The notes below the pieces were generated by a model. It saw only the letters and a list, made by a program, of their open reading frames with translations. It searched no databases and was not told where the DNA came from. From Malus domestica (lineage: Eukaryota; Streptophyta; Magnoliopsida; Rosales; Rosaceae): a stretch of 64,000 nt of DNA. The stretch lies in contig NC_091661.1 of assembly GCF_042453785.1 (NCBI RefSeq), positions 28,139,501 to 28,203,500 of the forward strand, in the 5' to 3' direction. Positions 17,403 to 27,400 of this stretch are shown here, piece by piece. Position numbers and translations under genes: made by a program. Each line of letters starts with the position of its first letter. The first letter of the stretch is position 1.

Positions 17403-18276
17403 GGATACGACGTTTCGGGTTTGGATTCGGGTCCGGATTCGTCATGGGATTGTGAGAGACAGAGAGAGAGAGAGGGAGGGGCTGCTTTGGGGAGATTATC
17501 TCGCGGGAAGAGAGAGAGGGCGTTAGAGATCGACACGAATCGGTTGCGGGGTTTGAAACGTGCTTCCCGCTAAACATGTATCTCGGGCGGGTTCGCCTGC
17601 GGTGAGGACTAGCGTAAGGATGTATATTCGCACGTATGGACGAAACGTCATATTCGCACGTGGTACCAAGCGGATCGGGCCGACCCAACCCGTTTAATAA
17701 AACATTAGCCCAGCCCGTGGCCCTGCACATTAAAAACGTTATATTTGGTGTATATATGTATTTGTGACTAAAATTTTGTATAATATATTTCTAATGATAT
17801 TGAGCCTAGTATCTATTATTTTAATTTTTTTTGGTTTTAAAGAATGTATCCATATTTTGAGTTTGTAGAATCTACCAACCGTTTTATGGTACAATAAGTT
17901 ATTGGTTAATTTGATGAAATGTCCTATATCTATGTGTGTGTGTAGACCCATCCAAACTCAAATATGTGTCATCATTTTTATAACCAAAAAAAACCACCAC
18001 GTCGCTTTTGAGAAGAAAAAAAAAAAAAGGAGTAACAATGTCGTTTGGATTGAAATATAAAGTCAATATCGTTTGACCAAAAAAGTTGACGTCATTTCCA
18101 CCCTCCGCCATTGAGCCATTGCATATAATCATCATTCCAACCACTTGATATTGAGTCTCACGAACTTTATCACGCTTTCACGAAATGAACTTCATTGCGA
18201 CTTCACCTTTCCGATCTTTCCGACCAACCAACTTGTCGAGGTAAATTTTGGAATTTCTACATTGAATGGTGGAATA
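17403..18276. other. Kinase 5' UTR/promoter region and flank
   Basis: The first 170 bp upstream of the kinase ATG include a CT/GA-rich tract (17460-17485 on +), typical of plant 5' UTRs. At about 17655-17715 lies GGGCCGACCCAACCCGTTTA then AATAAAACATTAGCCCAGCC, which closely matches 18356-18416 in the segmental duplication. Near 18251-18279 is a 29-bp block matching kinase exon 10. No other gene is supported. Confidence 0.5.
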
Positions 18277-18409
18277 CCGACAAACAACTATAGCAATCTT
18301 TCCATCTCATAGTCTTAAGATCCTTAAAACGAAAACTACGTCAAACCAAGGTATCAAGTGGGTTGCCCCGACCTAACCCATTTAATAGAACATTAGCCCA
18401 ACTTGTGGC

Positions 18410-19460
18410 CCTGCCAAGTTACCATCTTGTTCATCATCTTCCTCAAAATATTTCTTCTTCCTCTTCATAGTCATCAAACACTTGGGTTTTGATGATTTTC
18501 TTGTGACTCGTTCTGTGTCCGTCGAGCGCTTGATAAGATTGAAATACTTTGTCACAAGTCTCGCACTTGTACTTCTCCTAAGTCCGGAACAAAGCTCAGG
18601 CCCGAAAACCCTAATTGACGCCGTTGTCAGACTCATCATCCTCCTCCTCCTCCTCCTCCAAGGACTCAACCACCCCATGTTTTACTTTTATCATTTTCCA
18701 TTTATCCATTGAGAGCATGACAAGACACTTGACAACATCTTTAGTTGAAAAAGGATCAGAAACATAACTCACCTACAATGTACAATGCACCAATCTACCT
18801 AGATGGTAAAAATGTAAGTAATGATGGTAATAACGTAAGTTTTGATGATTTTCTTGTGACTCGCTTTGTGTCCACTGAGCGCTTGATAAGATCAAAACAC
18901 TTTGTCACAAGTCTTGCGCTTGTATTTACCCTGAAGTCTGGACCAAGCTCAGGCTCGAAAACCCTAACCGACATTGTCGTCAGACTCATTCTCCTCCTCC
19001 TCCAGGGACTCATCCACCCCATTTTTACTTTTATCTTTTTCTATTTATCCATTGAGGGCATGATAAGACACCTGACAACATCTTTAGTTGAAAAAGCATC
19101 AAAAACAGAACTCACCTACCAATGTACAATGTACAATGTACGATGTACCAATCTATGGTAAAAATGCCAGTAATAATGATAATAACGTAATTTTATTTTT
19201 CTTATGACTCACTTTGCGTCAGTTGAGCTCTTGATAAGATCGAAACACTTTGTCACAAGTCTTGCACTTGTATTTCCCTTGAGTCTAGACCAAACTCAGG
19301 CTCGAAAACCCAAACTGACGTCGTCATTGGACTCATCCTCCTCCTCTTCCACAGACTCATCCACCTCATTTTTACTTTTATTTTTTCCCATTTATCCTTC
19401 AAGAGCATAATTACAACATCTTTAGTTGAAAAAGCATCGAAAACAGAACTCACCTACCAA
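18410..19460 (-). pseudogene. Three tandem decayed ZAT-type C2H2 zinc-finger units
   Basis: Read on the - strand, each roughly 330-bp unit shows the same order. First comes a STKDVVKCLVMLSMDKW-like block (the VMLSRDKW signature of plant ZAT proteins). Then comes an acidic ESLEEEEEDDESDNGV run, then a zinc finger. Unit 1 (about 18770-18410) keeps a full finger, [20 protein letters not shown] followed by HRTSH, with C-x2-C-x12-H-x3-H spacing and QALDGH in place of QALGGH. Unit 2 (about 19110-18790) has lost the first Cys (KRKTC) and has a stop in the finger. Unit 3 (about 19455-19195) has lost the first His region to a stop. Several further in-frame stops occur between blocks. It is therefore a non-coding remnant, probably from a C2H2 gene with repeated fingers. 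The same three units lie in the right duplicate. Confidence 0.75.
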
Positions 19461-21500
19461 TGTACCAATCTACCTAGATGGTAAGTTTTGATGATGCTAA
19501 TAAGCTATATCAATTTTCCATCTCATAATCTTAGGATTCTTACAACGAAAACTACATCAAACCTAGAGATGAAATGGGTCAAGCCGGCTTGGCCCACTTA
19601 ATAAAACATTATCACAGCTCAGCCCAACCGGCAACCCGAACACATTAGAAAATGGCTATTATCATGTCAAAAAAAAAACCAAAACATATAACTTACTGGA
19701 AAATAAGGCGGGTTTGCTTAAGGAATTTGAATTTTGATCACCTAATTTGGGCCTTCGATGTTGCAAAAGTGGTAATTGGAAGGCCAATTTAACATCCAAC
19801 TAAAATGTACGTTTGACCCTCACTATCCAAGTTTTGTTAGTTAACTTGTTACAACACATTAGAAACTTTGAGGTCTAATATTCCCACCAACTTATAAGCA
19901 TGATTCCTTCAATTCAACCCTCAACCTTCTCCTGTGAATTGTTTGTAGTACCCACAAAGACAGAGGTCATAAACCGCGGGAGCTCCAGCTAAAATGTGAA
20001 CTTTGTAGGATCGATTATTTCATGAATATTCATCAACTGCGATTTAACTCTGGTTTGGTGCACATGTTGTTGTTCTTGTATGCAGTTTTTCTCCTTCGCG
20101 CAATCCATCAACTTATAATCGTTTGGTTTTTTGATCGGTTGCAGTTTTTGTTATCTCAGTTCATAGATCTCTAATTTGGCGACGATTGGAAGGCGGCTGA
20201 GAATTTTTTGGGTGTGTTATCTCTGCTTCTGTTTATCCCAATTTTAATATGTAATTTTTTGGGTGTGTTATCTCTGCTTATGTTTATCCCAATTTTAATA
20301 TGTATTTAGAATTGTTGGATTAAAGGGGGTTTGTGATTTGTTATAAAATATGAGTCAAATAGCTCCAATTTTTTAAAGTTTTCTGGTTTTGGTTTCTATT
20401 GAAAATAAGAAAACTGAGAGGGAAATTGTGATATTAAGTATAAAGTATTAAGTTTAATTACCTAGCTTTGTAGCTAATTTTATATCAATATTGATTCACA
20501 CGTTTAATTTCCAATGAACTTATATACATTTTCCTTTTTTTTTTATTAATTTACTGATTCAGTGAATAATTTTGGCTTTTAGATTTGTTTGAATATTTTT
20601 CTGATTCAACTTGCAGGTTTAGTATCATTTTACAGCTTTCTACAACTCTTTGTTCTTTCTCTCTTCCTTTATGTATTTTTAGTCAAATTGAACTGCTCTT
20701 TTTAACTTCAGATTTAACTGAAGTGTTTAGAACTTAATTAAGTGGAAATTTACTCAGGTTTAATGATCTCTATTTGTTTGACAAAATAAGCATATAATAC
20801 CTCCACAGGTAAGGGGCCGGACAATTTGCAGGCCAACGTTAAGATTGTTCAGAGCATTAGAGGATAATGGTAATGGATATGAAATTGTTGTTTTATGACA
20901 AACACTGCATGTTGATGTTGGTAGTTTTAGTTTTTGCTCCACCAAATTGTATGAGAAGATAATTACAAACAGTGCCAATTTTCCAACATATTCTCTATAA
21001 CCTATTCTATTGTTTTCTCTAATATACATGTTATTGCCCCCATTTTTTTTAAGGCAGTGTCTTAGGTACTATTAAATTAGTTTTATGTCTTTTTTTTATT
21101 TGAAGGCTGCTTCTTTTTCTCTGTCTTTATTAAGATTCTGGGGTGTGCTTTGGATTTGCTACATATGGTCATATTTTTTGTCATTGGCCTTTTGTTCTGC
21201 TTAGTTATTTTTAATTGAGTGTTTTATCTGGTATTTCATTTTATTTTGTTTATTTGTTTCCTTTTTATGTTTAAATGTTTTTCTTTCTTTCTAAATTTAG
21301 GCTTCTGGGAAATTCTTGCTCACTGTTTGGATTCCAAGAAAATTTAGGAGATGTCCAGTAATATTCACATCCTGAAACTCAATGAAAATACATACTAATT
21401 TATGTGCAGCTGAAAATTTTGTTATCTGATTATGTTCTAATTAAAGATGATTTATTTGTTTTTTTTATTTTAATTATTTCATATTTATTTTGTGATTGCA
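19461..21500. other. Non-coding part of the duplicated segment
   Basis: No gene supported. Several stretches look like introns with T-rich tracts before AG (about 20615, 21300). A 60-bp stretch (GGGTGTGTTATCTCTGCTT and TTTATCCCAATTTTAATATG) is tandemly repeated at about 20211-20303. Open frames here are conserved between the copies only because the DNA is duplicated. Confidence 0.45.
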
Positions 21501-21615
21501 GATGTTTAAATGATGGAGAGGTTTGCAAAGCTGTTACTCGGAGGAGACATGTCTGGATGAGGGAATGGTCTCTGCACTGCCCTTGCTATCTCAAATGCCA
21601 TCACCAATCTCTCTG
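21501..21615 (+). pseudogene. RopGEF (PRONE domain) exon relic
   Basis: After a splice-acceptor-like TTGTGATTGCAG the sequence reads D-V-stop-MMERFAKLLLGGDMSG-stop-GNGLCTALAISNAITNLS and ends at a GT donor. This is the start of the PRONE catalytic domain of plant Rop guanine nucleotide exchange factors (usual form EMMKERFAKLLLGEDMSG followed by GKGVCTALAISNAITNL). Two in-frame stops (a TAA for Glu, a TGA after MSG) and a missing Lys codon show it is dead. The neighbouring PRONE exons were not found. Both segmental copies share the same stops, so it was already dead before the duplication. Confidence 0.75.
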
Positions 21616-22072
21616 GTTAGTCACATTTCTCTTGGAATATGCATTTCCCTTGGTGATGAACTTAATAAAAAAATGTGAGATGAGCAAATTGAAAAGTTTA
21701 CTTTCTTCTCATATGCATGCTTTAACATATGTCGGTTTTAATTACTGATAAGCAATTGAAAATTCAGTTTTTCTCCTCATGGTACACTTACATTGGTGGA
21801 TCAACATATGTTTGCTTTTAACATATCTTATTAAATGCATTTGAACATGTTGAGTTTCATGCCTGCAGCATCGCGCTGCAGACTTATTCCTTCGGTTGTT
21901 CTCGTCTTCGACGGACAACGATGGTGGTTGAAAGGGATTTGGGTCGAGTGTTTCGACGAGAATCACAAGGTATCTCTTTTATACTGCCTTCGGGGTAATT
22001 CCCCATCACAACCTCAATGACAAAAGATGTTGGAGATGCGTGCCATCATCATCACTAACGGCCAGAGTCATA
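21616..22072. other. Duplicated flank with exon-like segment
   Basis: A possible exon lies at about 21869-21969, preceded by CATGCCTGCAG and followed by GTATCTC, but I do not recognise its product. The stretch ends with the target-site copy TCATA (22068-22072). Confidence 0.35.
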
Positions 22073-22600
22073 TGTTGTGCGGAAGCGGCATTCGACTGTA
22101 AGTGAATAGTAAAACAGAACAGAAACAAAACCAACATCAACAAGAACACCAAGATTTATACTGGTTCGGCAATGCCTACATCCAGTTTGGAGACGACGGA
22201 GTATTCCACTATAATCAATGAGAACATACAATAGTGTTTATCACTCAATTTCCCAAAGACCCAAATAACCCAAGCTCTCACACTTACAATAGGAAGAGAA
22301 AACCAAAAATACAAAGCAAGACAATTTGAGAAAATTCTTCTCTATGCCGAATGGCTTCTTGCTATTTTTCTTTCTTCCTTGTTCTCCTCTTGTCTCTCCA
22401 TCTAGGGCTACACCTTGCTTCTTCTTTTATAGCCAAAGAAAAGCTTCTCAAAGACATCAATGGGCAAAGGCCTAACATCAAGTCAAAAGAGTTAGACACA
22501 AATTAGGCACAAATTAGGCACAAATGTTGTTTGCCTCCCATTACCACAAAGTAGCCCAAAGATTTTGACTTTGACTACATGTTTGAGTCAATAATCAACA
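22073..22600 (-). mobile_element. Solo Copia LTR (528 bp), TSD TCATA
   Basis: Read on the - strand it starts TGTTGATTATTGACTC and ends CGCACAACA. It is flanked by TCATA at 22068-22072 and 22601-22605. The - strand carries a TATA-type GGCTATAAAAGAAG and, further on, a GATGTAGGCATTGCCGAACC block typical of plant Copia LTRs. The sequence is nearly the same as the 3' LTR at 62033-62559, where internal pol sequence follows. No internal sequence remains here, so it is the product of LTR-LTR recombination. Confidence 0.92.
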
Positions 22601-22605
22601 TCATA

Positions 22606-23303
22606 TGAGGTGGCATGGGATCACATCCCTCACGACTCAACGATGCAGAGCGGCGACGACCAAGTTTTGGAAAGAAGAAGACATGTCAGACGACATAGCG
22701 TGCAACCATTTAAACGAGTGGCGCAGCTTGGCAGCTCAGACGCTGGTGCGGCTTCAAGCCGCGACTTCCGTGATTTAGGGTTTTGAAATCCCTTAATTTG
22801 TATCTTCTTTTTTGATATACCCACCCATATATTCATCAACGTTGATATGACATGCATATTACACAAAACAATAATCATATTATTCATGGGATATATTAAA
22901 TTGAAACCAAATAGATTATGGCTTAAGATTACTTGGATGTTGATGAAGATGGTGAAAAGGTTTAGTCTTCTTCCAAGACCTTCTCTTTTTCGCAAAAACA
23001 CATCATGCTGATAATGTGTTGTGAAACTAATTTTAAAAGTGGATGAGAGAGAGAGGAGACGACTAAGAGAGAATGGCTCATGAGAATTGTGCCCTCACTT
23101 GTTGACCTTGTACTTTTATTTGTACTAATCATGATCAGTTTTTTTTTTAATTTTTTAATTTTTTTTTGTCTTACAAGTAATACTAACCTTTGAGGATTGG
23201 ATCTTCATATCCTATTAGAATTTTATTTTAAGTGTACAAAATCACGTTTGTCATTGATAATTCTATACATAACACATCCATGTCTTTTTGTTTGGCTTAC
23301 TAT
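22606..23303. other. Flank beyond the solo LTR
   Basis: It opens with TGAGGTGGCATGGG, the continuation of the pre-insertion site. It holds a somewhat GC-richer stretch to about 22790, then AT-rich sequence with T-runs at about 23139-23167. No gene recognised. Confidence 0.4.
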
Positions 23304-23570
23304 CCAATATCGGACTCCAAGTCAACAGTGGCTATGCTTAAAGAGCATTGTGCTGGGTTCATCGTCAAGGAGTTGGATGCCGGTGTGTAAAATATTTCCA
23401 TTGTTGTATACTGTGTTTATGCTCAAAAGTTTCATACAAGTTTATTCCTTTCATTGTTCTCGAAATTAGGTCATTGCCCGCACGACGAACTGCCCGATGA
23501 AGTGAATTCAATTATTCGTGAATGGATAGTGAACCAGAGGAGTAAACTTCCGGCTGTTAGCTTCAAGTAG
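23304..23570 (+). pseudogene. Last two exons of a photolyase-like/alpha-beta hydrolase gene
   Basis: Exon A (about 23304-23382) encodes PISDSKSTVAMLKEHCAG then FIVKELDAG. An intron of 87 bp (GTGTGT to ATTAG) follows. Exon B (23470-23570) encodes GHCPHDELPDEVNSIIREWI plus a short tail ending at TAG. This is the C-terminal end of the alpha/beta hydrolase domain, including the catalytic-His GH-x-P-H region. It fits the missing 3' end of the broken gene on the opposite strand at 35.6-43.0 kb. Reading frames are open and the splice sites are good, but there is no upstream hydrolase sequence here, so it is an isolated fragment. Confidence 0.75.
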
Positions 23571-24446
23571 TTTATGTAAATGATCTGTACCGTTAATTCT
23601 TTTTTATCCTTGTCAAAATTCAAATGCAAGTTTTTTGAAATCAAATGGCTTGATTGATTATTCAGTATATGCTACAAAATCCATGTTGATGTGTAAGAAG
23701 GAAACATGGTACTCCAACATTGCCCGAGCAACGCCAGCGCAAAATCCCTACGGCTGTTAGGGCGGCTATGTTTGACATTGTTTCCTATAAGAGGATCACT
23801 CCAACATTGCACTTTCATTCCTTGTGTTGCTGTTTAGTTGACTAGTTCTTCAGAACTCAATGTTCACGACAGCGGCTGTTCACTGTACCTCCTCTCCCAA
23901 CTTCATTTCATCGCAAAGACAGGTGATATCAGGAGCTATTCCTCCATTACAATCCCTCAAAATCCCATCACCTACAAGACCGTTTAACAACCGCGGATCC
24001 TGTCGTTAACGACAGCGGATCCTCGTGACACAGCTTCTGCCATATCGTTGCGGCAAAACATCTGGTGTACAAGTAGCTATAACAACCTGCAATAATGTTC
24101 AAATTCTTGATTTGAGGTACTTCTGAACCTCAAAGACGGTCAAATGGAGTTACATTAAAAGCATCACGTCAAATATATTCAAGTTCAACCGCGTCATCGT
24201 ATAAAACGGATGATAGGAAAATAACATACTCAAAAAGGTTTGAAGGTGTTTCCGCTGGATCAAAAATACCCTCGTCCCTCGAAAGTGTTGGTAATCCTGC
24301 CGAAAATTCGAAAAAAAGTGGCATTTTGAATTTATGATAAGGAAGAGGAAGTGCTATAGCTTGTACTTTTGTTTGTTTTTTGAAGATATTTTCATGCAGC
24401 ATGGAGTTGAAGATAATTTCACAAATATATATAAACCACGTATATA

Positions 24447-24479
<33 letters not shown>

Positions 24480-24498
24480 TATTTTCAGTCAGTTACAT
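23571..24498. other. Spacer and 3' flank of the HMA gene
   Basis: No gene supported. It holds a GT-rich/TA-rich tract at about 24430-24478 (the ATPase 3' UTR, on the - strand) and an unremarkable spacer. GACAGCGG recurs at about 23869 and 24012. Confidence 0.4.
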
Positions 24499-27400
24499 CT
24501 ATTCCATTGTGATTTCTGATAAACAACCCTGAAAGCTAGAACCAACATGCCCATGACCACCACAGCATTCCTTCATGTAGCTTTTACAGCACCCACCGAC
24601 TTCTCTTTTCTCCAACACACAAGCATGAATTGCTACTAATTCTGAGCAACATGCTTCCTTTTCCGCTGTCCGGGAGCCAATGCAAGAATTCGTTGCGGCT
24701 GATTCTGTGCGGTTGCAACCCGCTACAATATCAATCGTCGTGTGATGAGGGGGTGATTGTTTGTCTTGATTATGGTGGGGCTGATGATCACATCTTGTGG
24801 CAAACGTTTCTCCTAACGATTCATTGTGAATATGATCTTTGCCACATTGAGTTGAGTGGCAATGACCAGTACTTGTCAACTTTCTGCTTTCCTCCAAGGA
24901 AAAAGTAGAATGGTTGCAGTGTTTTGGCTCATGGATTGCATCATCTTCGTTTCTAACATGCTCCTTTCCACAGTGGCTTGAGTGGCAATGAACACTACCT
25001 GTCAATTTTTCGCTTTCGTGCAAAGCAAAAGCAGAATAATTGCAGTGTTTTTCCTCATGGACTCCATCACCTTCATTTCTGCTGTGCTCTTTGCCGCAGT
25101 GGGTCGTGTGGCAATGACCTTTACTTGTCAACTTTTGAATTTCCACCAAAGAAGAAGCAGAATGATTGCAGTGTTTTTCCTCGTGAAGTTTATCACCTTC
25201 TGCGCATGAGCTGAAATTATGATGCCTCAAACAACCATGATTGTGTTTATTCTGTGACTCGAGATCATGACTGACTTTGATGCAGCTTGTTTCATCACAG
25301 TGTCGTGCCTCGTGTAAGTCATCACTGCACTTAAGCTTACAAGGAAAGCTTGAATTTAAGGGACTAGGATGGCACTCTGATCCGCATTTCTGCGAGGAAC
25401 ACTTTTGAGGTTTACAGACTTTTACGGGTATGCTGTCCGAGCAACAATGTTGGTTTTTGTGAGAATGGCTATGTCCATGGCTTCCATGTTTATGGCCATG
25501 TCCATGGCTTCCATGTTTATGGCCATGTCCATGGCTTCCATGTTTATGGCCATGTGGTGCAGAAGTTTTCCCTCCATGCTTGTTGGTTCCTTGTAAGAGT
25601 AGCATGCTGTTGAATATCACAAGCAAGCATGTCCCGGCATCAGCAAGAACTGCAGCCCAAACAAGCGGATGCCCTGCAAATCCCAGTGCAAGGATACTAG
25701 CCTTAGCAGTGATTGACAAAGCCACATTCTCAATCACTTTTCTATTAGCTCTTCTCGCAAGTTGGACTGCTTTCGGTAGTTTCCTAATGTCATTTGACAG
25801 TAAAATTATATTCCCAGTTTCTTGAGCAAGGGCTGATCCTGAAATGCCCATTGAGATACCAATATCGGCAGTAGCTAAAGCAGGGGCATCATTGATCCCG
25901 TCTCCAACCATTGCTGTGTTTCCTTCCATTTTAAATTCTCTAATGATTCTTGCCTTGTCTTCAGGTAGAAGTTCTGCCTGGACTACCTCGAGAGCTTGCT
26001 TAAGCTGCAAGTCAGATAAATTTTCTACTCTTATTTGTTCTTTTTTTTTTCTTTCTTAATCTGCAAGGAAAATATATATGCAGTTCTACAGCCATGTATA
26101 CCAGGGAAGATCATACATTGAATCAATAAAAGTGAGTGGAGAGTGGAGCGCATGGTATGCGCGCGCAGATTTAAGCATAGCGATATGAGGCTAAGATATT
26201 AGGAATAACACACCTGCTCATTTGTATGCAATGCGGCAGCATTACTATCTCCTGTGAGCATAGCTGTTTTAATGCCTAACTTCTTTAGTTCCTTGAGAGC
26301 CTCTGCAGCCCCAGATCGACAAGCATCAGATATCATAAAGACTCCAGCAGGGGCTCCCCCAGAGTATATGTATCCAATCGTCTTCCCACCTTTCGAACCT
26401 TCAATTGTTGGAACTGAAATTTCAAAAAGATTTAGCGATGAGAGATCCAAAAAGACCATAAACAAAAAGAAAATGAATCATAATCCTTGAAATCATTCGA
26501 AATAGCTTCGAAGATACAGGAGTTGATGGCATTTACCTATTTCACAAGCAGCTCTCAAAGCTATTTTTCTGTTTCCAATGTAGATATCTTGTCCATCAAT
26601 TTTCCCATGAATACCTTCGCCGGGAAAATTTTGAAACTCCTCCACATTCTCAGGGTTTGGCTCGACCGAAAACAATCTTCCATAGTCAACCAGCGCATCT
26701 GCCATTGGATGACTTGACTTCCTCTCAATGCTTGAAACCCTTCATGAAGATTAATAGAGAAATCAACGAACTGCAAACTTAGTGAAATAATAGGAAACGC
26801 TTTCGGAGAATAATGCAGCATTAAAACAGCCTTAAATTTGTCTTTAAACTAAAAGCCTCTTTCTGAATTTCATGAAGTAAATTTTTTCTTTCCATCAAAA
26901 TTTTTGTGTGTTTCATTCAACATGTTGCTGAATAGAGGAGTTGCAGTCTATACCAGTAAAGCAATGTGTTCAAGCTAATGTCATCACGAAGAGATTGAAA
27001 ATCCATCACCACAAATTCACCCCTTGTTATTGTACCAGTTTTGTCAAAAGCCATGATCTTGACTTTAGCAAGTATCTCAATGTAGTCACCTCCTTTGATC
27101 AGAAGTCCAGATGTTGCCGCTTTTGTGAGCGTGCAGAAAGTCACAACGGGTGTAGAGAGGATGAGACCGCACGGACAGGCGCTCACTAAAACAACCAAAG
27201 CTAAGTGAAACCACTTTCTCCAATTGTGAACATGTAATGCAGCTGGAATCACCGCGATAGAAACAGAAATGACCAGGACCGCTGCAAAACAGCGCCACAA
27301 AACGTATAAATCCAACCGTTTGCATTCTCCTTAGTAGTAAAGAATAGGGAAACATATGAAATGTATGGGGAAAGTAGACTAACCTGGGGTATAGAACATT

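Larger units (their letters stand above)
18277..22605. repeat. Segmental duplication, left copy (4.3 kb)
   Basis: Collinear, same-strand match to 58251-62559 with scattered substitutions and small indels; by eye the two are nearly identical (high 90s percent). The shared left edge is CCGACAAACAACTATAGCAA. The copy holds three decayed zinc-finger units, a decayed RopGEF exon and a solo Copia LTR. Its right limit cannot be fixed because in the other copy the internal part of the Copia element begins at the LTR edge. Confidence 0.93.

Noticed and set aside
18382..18678. Arg-rich frame MGWLSPWRRRRRRMMSLTT
   Set aside because: Wrong frame of the acidic Glu run of the zinc-finger relic; the meaningful frame gives EEEEEDDESDNG and the C2H2 finger.
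20760..21029. 89-aa - strand frame, identical at 60720-60989
   Set aside because: Conservation is due to the segmental duplication, not selection. The surrounding sequence is intron-like and the frame matches nothing I know.
24978..25214. + strand frames opposite the HMA tail repeats
   Set aside because: Shadow of the 126-bp coding repeats; the - strand frame is part of the 1506-nt last exon with correct phase.
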